DNA of 64,000 nt from Fomitopsis serialis. Its lineage: Eukaryota > Basidiomycota > Agaricomycetes > Polyporales > Fomitopsidaceae. Positions 1 through 13,012 of the stretch are shown here, in pieces (position 1 is the stretch's first letter; the number at the start of each line of letters is the position of its first letter). The position numbers were made by a program, and so were the translations under genes. Location of the stretch: positions 62,001-126,000 of the forward strand of contig NW_025954962.1 in the NCBI RefSeq assembly GCF_022376445.1, read 5' to 3'. The notes beneath the pieces are model-generated. The model had not been told where the DNA came from and did no database searches. It saw nothing but the letters and a program-made list of their open reading frames with translations.

Positions 1-1216
1 ACTTCGAGAATCTCGGATGCGCACAACTGTTCATGACGTGCGTGTGCAAGTAAGGGGACGGACTGATGAACACTTGAAAGATACCTACGAGCAAAGAGGC
101 CCCTTCGCCACTCCTTATAGCGGCGCTGCTCATACCTCTTGAGAAGCTACGAGTGTCGGTGGACTGACGCGACTCTATCCAATGAGGAGTGCTCTATCCA
201 CCGACTACATCTGAGCGTGTTGCCCGCGCGCGGATGGTCAACATCCCAACGCCATGGCCAGTGCTGCGCGTCGGCTGTACGTGAGTTGATGGGCACATCA
301 GTGAGGGTGGAATGGAGGGACAATGCAGGTGTAGTGGTACAATTAACGACATGCATGCGACTGCGACACCACCATACCAGTGCACCGCGGGCGAATTATA
401 CTGTGTTTGAAAATGAGGTCAACTCTAGGTATTGACGAATTGTAACAGACTCACAGAAGCTGAGGCCTGAGGCCTGAGAAGCGATGCGGCCATTGCCCTG
501 AGCAATACCTGGCGTGGTAGATCGAAGACAATCGTTGCAGCGTCGATTGCGGCTCCGCTCGCCGCTCGCCGATCATACGCTTCAAGTTGTTTTCGCGACC
601 TCGCTGCACGCCGGCACTGGCAGTTCACGAGTCCGAGTGAACGTGCATACACTAAAACCACTGCACGCGCATGGTGTGGAGATGCACAGGCTCGGGTGCA
701 GAAAGACCGATGCTCGGAACTCACGCTGAGGGTAGGCTTATGCAGGCATCGCGTAGGCGGACTGGACCCACTATGACCTGAACGGTGGTCAGTCTAGGGT
801 GGACGTAGTGGCTGTGTGCACGGTGTACACTTCCACCGACCTAACTCCCGCAGCATCATCGGCAGTTTGTTAGATCTGTGGTAAGCATCCCGCGACGCGG
901 CCCACCGGCAGAAAGCAGGACAGTGGCTTTCGTTCCGTGATGCGGAGGTTGGTCAAGGAGGTTCCCTTGTCCTAAAAATCGAAGGCAGCATCTTTCAACA
1001 GAGAAACAAACAAATCGCGAAGCAAACGGGCAGTGACTGCATGTATAGTGGTGGCTGGGCGAAAATAACCCAGCCACCAAGCCACCAAGCCGTACCGAGT
1101 CTAGCGCCCATTACCACCGGCGCACGCACGTTTTCAACTTGCAGCAGCGTACTGCAGCTGATGGATATGCAATACATTTCACCAACAGAACAAATGTTTG
1201 CAAACAGGACTCCACG
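1..1216. other. Left-edge non-coding stretch
   Basis: No conserved protein segment was recognised here. The short open frames have no recognisable domain and no consistent splice pattern. The right part is presumably the 3' flank of the minus-strand gene that ends at 1217. It holds the hairpin listed separately at 1049-1079. Confidence 0.5.
1049..1079. repeat. Perfect inverted repeat (hairpin)
   Basis: An 11-base arm (TGGTGGCTGGG) is followed by a 9-base AT-rich loop and its exact complement (CCCAGCCACCA). It lies about 140 bases beyond the stop codon of the minus-strand gene ending at 1217. It could be a 3'-end RNA structure or a mobile-element scar. The function is unknown. Confidence 0.75.
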
Positions 1217-4200
1217 CTAGACGTCATGTACTGCGCTGCTTTGTCCCTTGAAGGAATCGGGATCGTCCACAGTGGTCTGGGTCTCGACACCGTCCAATAA
1301 GACATATCGCCCGTTCTCCATGCGCACATCAAGTGCCAGTCCCTTCGACTGCACACCAGACCGCCAGAATGGGCTAAGGCCGAACCACACGGCCATCTTG
1401 GCAAGGAACGGTCGATGCTTTGGTTTTGTCTTTCTGAGCTCGTCGTCAAGAATGCCTTCCCAACGATAGTAAGGGCGTGCACGAATGGATACGTCATCAT
1501 AGTCGGTGCCTGCTCCGGTACCGAGCGTTGATGGTTGCATGAGAGTCTTCATGTCGACTTCTTCCATATCGAGCTCAGAGGTGTCCTCCCCAAGGTGCAA
1601 GACATTGGCCTAGAGTGCGCGAGTCAGCGCAAGTGGTGCAAGTCCAATACAAGGGCTTACCCCATGCGAGCCATGGAAAACGATGTCATTCATTCGCAGA
1701 TACATCTTGTTGAGCAAGCCGGCGTCGAAGAAATCGTCCCACTTCGCCTTCTTGTGCAATAGACCACGCTGAGTCAGGAAGGCCTCGAGCGCGGCACGGG
1801 GCAGAGGGGTATATGCTATTGAAGAAGGATAATGGGGGTCGAAATCTGACGCATGTTTCTGCAGAGCGCTGATAGTATTGTAGTTCCGTCTCCACAAGTC
1901 GTCCTGAGAACGGTGACAATCTACCTCAGTGCATGGCCGGGCCACAACAGACGAGATACGTACCCAGTAGACATACCACCATGTGGCCAATTCCGACGCA
2001 GACACTCCGGACCACCTCTCGTACGTGACCTCGAAGATCGGGCGGCTCGTGCTCACCAATTCGCGCACGCGCGTGTCGCGTTCCAGCTCCTGGACGACAC
2101 TCACAACGTCTGCAGGTAAGCGAGGCTGATTATAGACGGCGGCCAGGAATTGATACGTGAGGACGTCTGCTTTCCACTGGCACTCCCGTCTGCTGTGATG
2201 ACGATAACTGCGCAGAACCATCTCAAGCGGTACCAGATGTTCTGCAATCAGTCGCTCGTTCATAGTCAAGAACCGAGCGAGAGGCTGGGTAAGATCGAGA
2301 TCATCTGTGAGGCCAATGATAGACCCGTCGACTGTGACGCCCTTCGCATATGTCAGTTCCACTTCGAATCCGCTACCCAAATCGACTCCTTCCCAAGGTA
2401 GGGTCCCGCGACGTTTGATGCGGAAAGTACAAGTCTTGTAGTGGATGACGGCTTGGGCTCCGTACCGCTTGCGACAACAGCACCACCCTGTGTCTTCGCC
2501 AACATTCTTCAGAATAATCAGCACTCGACCCAACTCAATTGCCTTCTGTCAACTGATACTCACCCGGACGTAATCATAGGGCCACATGACGACTAGCCCA
2601 TCCATGGCTCGTAGGGCCAGTCGCATCTCACGCTTTCGACGAATGTGAGGGCTCGAGTTCTGAGCAACATACTCTTCTAGCTGTGACAAGTCCTGCAGAG
2701 CTCTCAATGGTCCGTCGTCGTAGCGAATGACCTTCGAGGAGAAATAAGAGAATGGTTCAATTGGTTCTTGCACCTGAGACTTACCAAAGTCGGTGGGAAC
2801 GGAATCCACCAAGCGTTGCCAAAGAAGTGCGTGCACTTCGGGAGAGGTGCATCTGGAGGTTTCCAATAGCAGTCGGGACCAATGAAGTGATCTTGAATGT
2901 CTCTCTCGAGGCGACGGAAGAGAGCGGCGTCAGGTCCAGCTATAAGCGCAACAGCCTTGTAATAGGAGATTGACCCCACTTCACGGAGTATCTGGCGTTT
3001 GGGGGCTCGTCAACTATTCGTGTACGATGCGATGAAGGCATACCTTCAGATTCTCCACCATACGTTCCCCAGGTGTGCCCTTGAACTCGGTCAGATAAGG
3101 AGGGAACTCCTCGTCTCGCGCTTCCTTGAAGTCCATTGGCTGTTCCTTCGGTATTTCAGTAGTTGGGTTGGTTAGAAACAACGTCATAAGGGCTTCCTGC
3201 CAGATCCGTCGTCGTGTATGGGGAGATGATTGTGAAAGGTCAACCCTTCGCAGTATCAGTACGGAGGTACGCCAGGGGGAGGCATCACATACCGAGGAGA
3301 AAACATATCAATGCCTGGAACACTGTCGCGTGAGCTATGAGTACGAAGCGATCAGGGCCGAATACGTACTGAAATCAATGCGACGTGCAAGCCCTAAGCA
3401 AGCAGGTCAGCTAGTACGGAAGTCATGACTCATTGGACATACTTTTGACGAGGCGACGTGTGATGTCCATGTTAATGATGGTGAAATCTGCGCCCAGAAT
3501 GTAAGGATAGCGATGACAGCGATTGTCCCAAGCATTGCTTACAGAAACTGAGTCCATAAGTCACAATGTAAATTCTGCGGCCCATGTCAGCAATGCGCGC
3601 GGCGAATGTTAGGAATCAACCTCACATATCAAGAACGACTCCGTTCAATATGCTTGATCCGGGTATATTCAGAGCCACTCCAAGGGCTACTGCAGACGTG
3701 AGGACGTAATTCAATCGTGAAAACCACTCCGAGGCGTTGTTGATGGGATTCAGAAAGGGTGCGTAGATGCCTTGAAGGATAAAGTAGACGAGCATCGCAA
3801 GCAACAAGACGATTTGACGGGCGACTGCCACCCATTTACTAGAAAGGGTGCGGAAGAGGCAGTTGCCTGGGTCGATGACCGCCGTGATCAAGAGCGTCGT
3901 GAGCTTTGCGAGGAGGAACACGCATTCGTACGTTCCCCAACCCCTGCGAAACCCTGGACGCATGATTGGTTTTGCACCCAAGTCACAATGCACGAAAACA
4001 CTGACCGCTGTACAGGAAGTTCAGTGAGTTTTTGTCGCGATTCAATAAGCGTTGGTATTCGCGGTTCATGTCGCTGTTACTCCTGGGTGCGCCCAATTCC
4101 GTAAAGCGGTCAACGACCGGGACAACTTTCTTGATCGTGTGGAACAGACGAATAGGAAACCAGATTGTCAGCTGAAGTCAAAGTGTCAGAAAAGCATAGG

Positions 4201-6028
4201 GCGTAAAAGGAATTACAATACCCCAGCGATGCAGGCGGTGGCAAGGATGACCAGGACAGGCGCATAGTTGACCGCGTCAAGCTTCATGCTTGTCGTCCAA
4301 CAGAAATCGAGAGGCGCACGGTACTCGTCCGGCGGACCCAAGGGTGCCACGGTTGGGGGGTTAGACGTCGAGTTCGTATACGGATTTGGGACGACCCAGA
4401 GATCGTTTGACCAGACTAGGATGTGCATGGCTATGGTGCTAACAGGCAGATAGATGACGGTCAGCAAAAAGCTGACCAGCAGGATAAGCCAAGAATGTTT
4501 GGGGTATTCCAGAGATTGTTGCCCTTCCGGGACGCGGATGGTGGTACATTGAGAGGTTGCCCGATAGAAGTAATATAAGAGCAAGCCGGATACGATCATG
4601 CATATTATGAGGAAGACGGTAGATTCTGTGGTTGTCGACGCGAAGTTTAAGGCCAAAATGTTCGGGCTGTTCGCGTTTCAGCAATTACACTGCATCATGA
4701 GGTGTCGAACATACATTTTGACGAGGAACAATTCTCGCCAACGATCCTTGAATGTATTACTGGAGGACACTATCCGATCTATTAAGGGCTTGCTAGCTCA
4801 CATGGGGCACGGCGTCTTACCAACAGTACTCAGAATGAGTGCGAAAATCTGAAGCGTGTCGAATAGTCCTTGGACGCTGTAGTAGGACGCCAGTGCACTT
4901 GATCCCTACCAATACATGTCATCTCTTGTGCGAAACGAGGTCATGGACTTGCTATGCACACACCGTTATGCCAATGGTCAAGCTAAGAAGAGTGGAGAAG
5001 ATCGAGTCACAATTTCTCCATCCCGGTGCTACCGTCGCGTTGTGCTCCAGATCGGCCAGCGTCTTCTTGGTGTCCGCTAATGCTTGCATAGGCGGAAACA
5101 TGGCCATAGTTGGCGCCTTGCCCTTCTTGCTCTGTTCGATCGCTACATACGACGGTGCTGGGAGCGAGGCGATATAGTCGTCTAACTTTGGCAAATAGAG
5201 TGCTGGCGCCTTCCTCGAAAACACCGTTGCCAGTGGAATGGGGGTATTGGGGGTATGAGGTCCCAGCTGTACCCGTCCTACAGCGGTGGTAGTCGAGCTC
5301 ACAGACAGCCTCTGCAAGCGTGACATTGCAGTGGTCGAAGATGATGGTGCCCCTGTACGCAGGCCTGACGACGTAGAGGGCCTCGGAGAATCTCGAGGTA
5401 GGCCGTCGTTAACGTTGTCATGACGCTGCAGAGAACTCATCTGAATGGCCTCCGGGACAACCTTCGTGTTCGCGAATGGTACGCGTGAAGTCGTGTAGGA
5501 TCGTCCAGACGCCATGGGTAACCCATCCGTCACGTCAACCGAGTAGTCGTACCCGTATTGGCTATGGCTTGAGCTAGTGAGGGCATCGTCCTGTCTCTCT
5601 CCTGGAGCCTGCGCATGAGCGAGAAGTGCGGCGTCCTCTCCATCGTCTTCAGCCTGACTTGGCTCCCGGCGTCGCAGTAAGGGGTGTGCCAGAAAACTTG
5701 GAGGTGCAGGGGATGCATCGGTGCCAGTCAGATGCCCCTCGGACGACCCAGCTGATCCTTGAGGAACATCCAAGTGTTGTACCGGGTCTACCTGAAGTCT
5801 CGAGGAAGAAGGTCGCTTCCGAGTCGAAGACGGTTGTGGTTCGAAGAGCTCGACCAAATCCTGCACTGCCATGCGTAGACGACCTAACCAGATCTGAGCG
5901 ACGCGTTTTCTCAGTGTTCGGTCAAGGGGGGGAGCGCGAGAGATGTGAGTGCCATGCTTCGGGGCGGACGTGCTGGGTGCTCGAGCGGTGGCAGCAGTCG
6001 AAGCAGGAACGCTGATGCGTTTGAGCAC
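1217..6028 (-). CDS. Large multi-pass membrane protein, unknown function
   Basis: I do not recognise this family. Open segments separated by short introns run from an ATG at 6028 to a stop at 1217, giving a product of roughly 1,200 residues. The N-terminal third (about 5000-6028) is Ser/Pro/Thr-rich and probably cytosolic. Strongly hydrophobic spans follow at 4213-4656 (for example TVFLIICMIVSGLLLYYF) and 3622-3993 (for example IVLLLAMLVYFILQGIY), so at least five membrane helices are likely. The C-terminal half (1217-2979) is hydrophilic and looks ordered, with segments such as FIGPDCYWKPPDAPLP and GEDTGWCCCRKRYG. Its last exon is rich in charged and aromatic residues. Exon limits are approximate. 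The long conserved-looking soluble half suggests a real gene, possibly a lineage-specific fungal family. Confidence 0.65.
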
Positions 6029-6332
6029 GTGTGTCGACCACTGCCAAACTTTCCCGAAACAAGGCAGCTCTGCCTATGCGACCGGGTTCATGGTGTTTGG
6101 AGAAAAAGAGGCTGAATAATAAGAGATATAAGGTATGAAACTGCTACAGATACTGAGCCTAGTGGATACAATGGAAGGACGTCGATGATGTGTCAGTACA
6201 AGGCCTACGTGCGAGATACACTGATGTAAGAATAATAAGCAATAGCAAACGAAGACGCCAGAATCCCTCCGTAATACCTTGGGATTGCCACCGGTTGATT
6301 CGACCAGGACAAAATAGTACCCTGTATCGAAA

Positions 6333-8639
6333 TCAGAGGTGGTTTTTGGCAAAGGCAACTAGGCTGGTACTTACCATCCAACGCCCGGAGCTCCCGCCGG
6401 GAGTCCTTGCTGCTTCGTGTGCTGCATCGGTCTTGTCAGGATCGCTCGCGAGCTCGGATGAAGAATGCGTAGTCCTGATCGCTTCGCTCAAGTACTGGAT
6501 GGTAGCAGTCTTCTTCCCAGTAACCTTCCAATTCCTCTGCAACTCCTGCTCCAACGGCAACAAGCCGCACACAATAGACGGGTTCTTCTTGATGATGTCG
6601 GCCAGCTCAGGTATGGGATTCTTCTGCATGAGCACTGAGGGGTGGATCGTCTCGTGCGTCACGGAGTCCGTCTTGACTGGCAACTCGCGTTGGATCTTCT
6701 CGGCAAGTTCGAAGATACCGACTATCGAGCTACGTCTCATCTCAGCATTGTGTACGAGGGCAAGATCTTAAAGTGGTACGCACTCGTGTGGAGGGAGCTC
6801 TCCCCATGGTTGCACTGCTTCGAGGCGCGATCCCAAGTAGTCCGTATCAAGGTAGAGTATGTCGCCGACATGTGCCTACAATCGGTGTGAGGATAGCCAC
6901 GGAACATGCAACACAGAGTACTCACAGCCATCCATGCAAGGGTAAGGTTCGCCAGATCTGGTTCTCGGTAACCACCGCCGATCTGCGTGATGTTACATTC
7001 AATATCAATGCGACTCAGTATGCCAGGCAAACTTACATCCGAATGACATCCTGCGAACCAGCACTACGTTGCTGTCAGTAACGACCCAGCGATGATACTC
7101 AAGGGCAATAAAAGAATACCTGTCGCAACACTTGCTGCTTCATTCTACCCGCTTCTGTTTGTCTAAATTTGGCACAATTCTACACCACGAAGTCAGCGGT
7201 GTCTCTGCCGCCAATGAGGAGGGCTTACAAAGTCCGCCCTTCGTTCGTTCAGCGCCAACGCTTGGTATGCCTTTTCGATGTGGGGACCAAGCTCGGTGCT
7301 ATGGAAACCAAAGAGCGTTTTCACTGACTTGGAGAGTTTCGTCAACTCCTCTGGCAGGCCAACTGATCCAACGGTATCGAACACGCCAACACATCTGACA
7401 GACATGTGAGTACTGCGATTCCTCTCGAGAAGGCTATAGTACGGACTTCACCGAGAACCCTTCTGGTCCACCGGTTGCGCGTCTGCATCCTGGGCTGTCG
7501 GGCCCTGTCCAAGGCGCGATTTTTGTCTCCAATAGCGCCTTTTCTGTGCACGCAAAGATGAGACGTCTGGGCTGAGCGAAATCGACTGGACAGACCTTCA
7601 GGATCAAGGTCATCCTGGTTCCCAAGCTTTTGGAGCGCTATGAAGATATCCGCGAAGTGGTCCATTTCTGTGCGGCTCAGCACGCCGATCCTGCCCTGGA
7701 AGGGAACCTCTGTCAAATGAAGGCGAACGATCGAGATCGAGATTTACGTACGATGAGCGCAGCTATTGTTCGAGCGGTATACGCGCCCTGTTAGTAGGAT
7801 GAGCAACCTCTCATGGGTAATGAACATCTCGACAGCGCTTACCCTGGAGAACCCGAAGAGCAAGATTTCATCACCGGGGTGATAATTTCTGACGGTGCAC
7901 AAGTGAGTACTTGTGTCTGGTTGAAAGACGGCAAATTTACTGTGTGATAAAAGCATAGGCTTCTTCGACCTTGTCCGCTAACATGAACGGTTAGCATCGT
8001 GAAGGAAGCGGTTTTACTACAATGCATACCAAGTGATGCACCGGTAGCACCTTCCAGATAGATATCAGCTACTCTGCAGAACATTGACGCGCCGAACCTC
8101 ACCGTCAACCAGTTCAGAATAAAAGTTGTTTGCGGATCCAACACCCGACTGGTAAAACACGACTTGGTGAACAGGTGGATTTCTGTCGACATATGTCAGC
8201 TACGCACGTTGATGGCGCTGAGCTGATTGGTCATACTTACACTCTCGTGTCGACGTGTCGGACCGCTCGCGCTAGACGCTTCAGACCGGACGGCTTGTCA
8301 GCGAAAGCTTTGCTGACCAGTACAGCGTGACGCACCAGAACATTCGTGTACTTCCATTGTGCATCCACGACAGTACCGTCCTGCCATGTGCTGGAAAACG
8401 TCAGACTGTGTGTCCCAATACACTGCAAGTAATAAGACTTACCCATCGCAACAGACAACGATCCTCTTCTTCAATACAGAGACGCTATGCGGGGGATAAG
8501 TGGTCGTGCGCAGAGGAGGTGACTGAGCCAAGGCTTGTTGTATGGCAGGCTTGCCGCGTCGACTGACATCGTCGAAGGGTTTGTTGAACGCCGCAGGCGG
8601 GAACTGGGCCACGGGAGATATGGTCATCGAGTCGAGCAT
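6333..8639 (-). CDS. DUF2235 (Tle1-like) alpha/beta hydrolase, copy A
   Basis: This is a predicted serine hydrolase of the DUF2235 family, which includes bacterial type VI phospholipase effectors (Tle1). The fungal members have no firmly assigned substrate. The first exon ends in KKRIVVCCDG and splices to TWQDGTVVDAQWKYTNVL, the family's opening motif. The nucleophile elbow is split by an intron: NYHPGDEILLFGFSR joins GAYTARTIAALI, giving G-F-S-R-G. Further blocks are GVLSRTEMDHFADIF, CVGVFDTVGSVGLP and the C-terminal THETIHPSVL. About ten short introns are implied. The stop at 6333 is the unspliced reading. A good GTAAGT donor near 6376 could instead carry the C-terminus toward 6074. A paralogue lies 1.5 kb upstream on the same strand. 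Confidence 0.85.
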
Positions 8640-10119
8640 TGTTGCGATTGAGTGTTCTTGCGTTCCGGACCTCCCTACGCTGGTCGCTTATATGCGGTCG
8701 CAGAATGATCGAAATTCAGACCATCCGTCATAATCATGATACCTGGAGTCATCTTGACAAGCCCAATGGCCTGATGCAATCCTGTGCCCCATCCAAACTA
8801 CAACCGCGGGCCCGGGGTGGCTGTCCGGTCGGAGGTCTCTGAACGAATTCGAAACGCTCGCATGTTCGAAACAGGATATCTCCGCACGGCGGAGCATGGG
8901 AGTACCAGGACGACTAGTGTGAGAGTGTTGCGGTAGCCGAAACAGGAGTGGGTACATAAGATGAGATGCCAAAAGAATGGAAGAGTTGCTTGAGCGCGGA
9001 CATGAACACTAGGTATGGCTGAGCGCTGGGTTCGATCCGCATGCTTCACCAACGTACCGGTACAGTACCACTCCGACACCACAGCGCGAACGGAAGCCAT
9101 CTGGTGAATACCGTCGAGGGGTAAATCTCTACAATCTACGTCCCTTGTGGCATATGGCATCCGTCAACTTGGTTGACGGCACACACAGGCATCACAACAT
9201 ACCATTTTCTGTGGTTCGATATGGCATACGAACTTACCAATGACATACTAGTGCCTTGTGGTATATTAGGTCCGGGATTTGGTCAGATCCCGGTGCGCTG
9301 CTGTGACTGTTGCTACACTGTCAGTGTGATCCGAACTTGTTGTACTCCACTGAGCGGTACGCATCGCCACACGCACGCCAGCTTGAACGCGCCCCGTACA
9401 TGTTGCCCTAATGACTCAGTTACTACTTACTTGGCCGACGTTACGCACGGGCCGCCCAGTACACGGAGCGCGAGCGATGGAACTGCTTAACTTGGCATAT
9501 TACAGTATGAGTCGGCGCTTAGCTTAATGACCCGCAAGTTTGACGCAAGCCCCAGCGCGGCGACACTAGCACGACGCGAGCAGGAGGGTGTCACAGAATT
9601 CATCTCAAACAGCTAAGTCATTCGGATTTACCGGTGAGGCGCAGCCGCGTTCATCGATCATCTGGTGCAACGCCGAGGATCACCACCATATCGTGGCCAT
9701 TTCTCCGTAATGGCTTTGCATCGAGCGATCACAAGCTCACTGTTGCATCCCGAAGCCCGAGCGGTGCGGAGGAGGGTCGGGCGGATGATTCCGAGCATCT
9801 GCAGCCAGGGGAAAAGACCATTGACAGACATGATATGCCATGCAAGATAGTGCCTGTCAATGTGGAGATCGAGCAGGCTGTCAGACAGCTGTCGTCGATG
9901 CTCGCCACATTAACTTACCTCCGTACTAACGCACTCCGACAGAGCAATGAGCAAGTCAGATTATTGACACATGACGAAGGGCTTGACGCTCACTGGAGGC
10001 ACTGTCCAGGAGGCATTGTTGGACGTCAAACATTCAACCTGTCCAGGCCAGAACATGTGTTCCGTGAAAAAAGGGCGTTATCCGTCCGGAACACCTGCTA
10101 CAACGCACCTTCCTCCGTA
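8640..10119. other. Spacer between the two DUF2235 genes
   Basis: About 1.5 kb with no supportable gene. Open frames exist on both strands but lack domains, and none joins into a longer product. It contains a small perfect hairpin at 9161-9179. The stretch must include the promoter of copy A and the 3' flank of copy B. Confidence 0.5.
9161..9179. repeat. Short perfect hairpin
   Basis: CCGTCAAC and GTTGACGG are exact complements around a 3-base loop. It lies inside the gene-poor spacer between the DUF2235 copies. It is short enough to occur by chance. Confidence 0.5.
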
Positions 10120-12413
10120 TCAACGTAAGAGGTGCTTCATGACTGCGGCGGTGCCATTGTCTACAGCGAAGTCCACCCATTTCTTCGCTTCGGATGCCAC
10201 CCGATGTGCTGAGCCCTCGTGGTGAGCTGCCATGACGGTCTCGCTGAGATATGCACCGGCATGGGCCTGCGCGCGCTCATTCCCAGGCGACACAGTCCAT
10301 TGTTGCTTGAGCTCTTCTTCCAGCGGAAGAAGGGAGCACACGAGGCGTGGGTTCCTTTGAATGTTTTCGGCTAGCTCGGGTACCATGTGCGGTTGTTCCA
10401 GGACAGATGGATGCACCGTTTCGTGGGTAATGTCGTCCGTGACAGTGGGAAGCTTGCGCTGGATGGTCTTTGCGAGGCTATAGACACCTGTCAGAGGGCT
10501 GAGTGCTATTGTCAGTTCCCGGAACAACATGATCACATAAAGACTTACTCGTGTGGAGCCAATTGTCCCCATGGCTTCACTGGTCGCGGCAGGGACATCA
10601 AGTATCCAAGGTTCAGGTCCAGCATATCACCGATGTTGGCCTAAAGCTAGTGTGAGAACGTAGAATACAACTCACAGAACGTGCACAAACCGCCATCCAT
10701 GTCAACGTCAAGTCTGAGAGGTCGTGTTGTTGATATCCTCCCCCAACCTGTACGACAGTGAGCTTCGTTTGGCAGATCTACGCATTAGTACATACATCTG
10801 AGTGGCAGCCTATAGCACCAGCAATCAGCAAGGGGCGCGCTACAAACCATGAACGTGCGTACCAGTGAACCAGCACTGTAAAGTTGGCAGTTCATCAGTA
10901 TCGGTATGGTACAGCATCGCCGCCGATGCTGACCTGCTTCAGAACCTGCCCTTTCTGTCTCCCGGCTTCAGTCTGCTCGAACTTCGCACAGTCCTTGACA
11001 TCAACCTCCGTCAGGGTCATGACAACATGATATCGGACACGGACTCACGAAGTCTGCGCGCGGCTCGTTCAAAGCAAGAGCATGATAAGCCCTCTCGACA
11101 TGGGGCCCCAGCTTCCTGTCGCGGAAGCCGAGCAGGGTCTTCGTCTTCTCCGAGTGTATAGTCAATTCTTCGGGAAGGCCGACCGAGCCGACTGTCTCGA
11201 AAACTCCAACACATCTGGGATACGTTCAGGGTCAGTTCTATGGAACAGATGCATGGAACATACTTCACGGAGAAGCCATCTGGCCCTCGATCTGAGCGGA
11301 GCATCCCAGGAGCACGGGGGCCAGTCCATGGGCTTAGAAATTCGTCTAACTGCCGAATCTCTGTCAGATACAGCGCGTGAGATGTCATATTAGCAGCTGA
11401 AGATATGGTCTGTACCATCTGGATCACTTGATTTCGCCCGTTTCTGCAGGGAGACAAAAATCTCGGCGAAGTGATCCATCTCCGTCCGGTCTAGGACACC
11501 GATGTCACCCTGTAAATGTATTCAGAACATAGGTAACGACTAGAACATGGCCACGTACTATGAGGGAAGCAATAGTACGAGCAGTATATGCGCCCTAAAA
11601 TACAGTGAGGGTGAGCCTCAAGGTACGGTGTGAAACGCGGCTGACTCGTGAGAATCCGAAGAGGATAATCTAGTTGTTGTGGTCAGCGGAAACCGCGAAT
11701 TGACTTCAATGGCAGATACCTCGTCCCCAGTGTGGTAGTTCCTGTAAGCCGGTCAATACACGGTCGACGATACAAAGAATAGCACACGAACTGGGCCAGG
11801 AAAGCGTATGCTTCCTCGATCTTGTCGCCTGCAAGGATCATCAGTCGATGTTGCTGTTTGAGCTGAGAAGCCCGAGTACCTAGCGAGGCTCCCGTAGTAC
11901 CTTCACACGACATCAGCATCGGATCCAAGCCCTTCATAATCGGTCTCACCATCAATGACCTCGGAATAGAGGTTGTGCGCCGATCCTATACCGGACTGGT
12001 AGAACACTATTTGTGCCACGGGTGGATTGCTGTTGAACGCGTGAGCACGCGATGTGCTAGATCGAAAAGTAGACAGCACTGACACTCGTTCATCGGCATG
12101 CTTAATCGTCCTAGCAAGGCGCTGTACGTCGTTGAGGTCACATAAAGTAACCCAGTGACATGTGTTAGGAATACACACCAGGACGTTCGTGTACTTCCAT
12201 TTAGCGTTGACGACGATGCCGTCCTGCCAAGTACTGGGCGGGCTCTTCTGAATTAACTAAACTCCCGTCACTGTTCATGGGTACGCACCCGTCGCAGCAC
12301 ACAATCAACCGCTTCCCTGTTTTCATCGTGGGCACGGTATTACCGTAGACTGAAGTATGCTCATTAGCATACCCGGGCCGATAATGCTCAGAGGCGGCTT
12401 GCGTCTCAGACAT
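10120..12413 (-). CDS. DUF2235 (Tle1-like) alpha/beta hydrolase, copy B
   Basis: Paralogue of the gene at 6333-8639, with the same layout and strand. The start chosen is the ATG at 12413 (MSETQAASEHY...), because it opens the exon that ends in KTGKRLIVCCDG. An upstream in-frame ATG also exists. The next exon begins TWQDGIVVNAKWKYTNVLV, and the donor sits in the same codon as in copy A. Later segments match copy A: a DKIEEAYAFLAQF helix before the nucleophile elbow, GRRDFLRLGFSRV-type coding split by an intron, and the C-terminal block THETVHPSVLEQ. The protein ends VMKHLLR at 10120. Over the C-terminal block the copies share well over half their residues by eye, so they look like an old tandem duplication. 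Role and substrate are unknown, and a lipase or esterase activity is only inferred. Confidence 0.85.
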
Positions 12414-13012
12414 AGTGAAGGTCGTTTTGTGGGCGAACGTGCTTCGCCGGGGGACTATGTGGAGATCAGAATGAAGGAGCACAGCATGGCCGGACATGTA
12501 TCTTTTGAACGCCTCGAGGACAGATCGGTGGGATCAGGCATTGCCCCTGTGTGATCCAAGCGCATGGCCCTCTCCGGCGGTGACGGAAACACGAAGAGGT
12601 GGAGCGCCGGTTCGCCGAACAGATACACGCCGGCGTGACGGCACACACACTATGTGACAGTAGATCATGCTGAAGGCTCCACATAGCAATGGCGGGAAAT
12701 AGCAGACCACCCGGGGACATCGAGTGGGAATAGGAAGATGCAACACCGCTCTGAATATCAACCAGGGAGCGCGCCTACTAAGAAAAAGATTAGCCTGGAG
12801 CGACGCAGAAGAATCCATACCGCCCACCAAGGCACGTAACGATATGCCGGTCTTCCGAAGACGTCGTGTCTGCGCCAGGGCCTATCCCGGGACAGAGAGT
12901 ACAATCGCGTCTACATACTTTTCCAGTCAAGATTATCCGTTACACTCTCGATAATGGAGACAGCTGGGTCAATCGACCTCGTACAAGATAGGCGTGAGGC
13001 TAACGCGGCACA
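12414..13012. other. Intergenic, DUF2235 copy B to NUS1
   Basis: About 600 bases with no gene I can support. It carries the promoter of the DUF2235 gene and the 3' flank of NUS1. Confidence 0.5.

Noticed and set aside
139..435. Plus-strand open frame near the left edge
   Set aside because: Low complexity of signal, overlapping frames on the other strand, and no domain.
9020..9045. GGTTCGATCC resembling a tRNA T-loop
   Set aside because: The flanking bases do not pair into a T-stem and no anticodon or acceptor arm can be folded.
9634..10128. Plus-strand open frame of 164 codons between the DUF2235 genes
   Set aside because: There is no recognisable motif or hydrophobic core, and no extension by splicing. 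It is probably chance.
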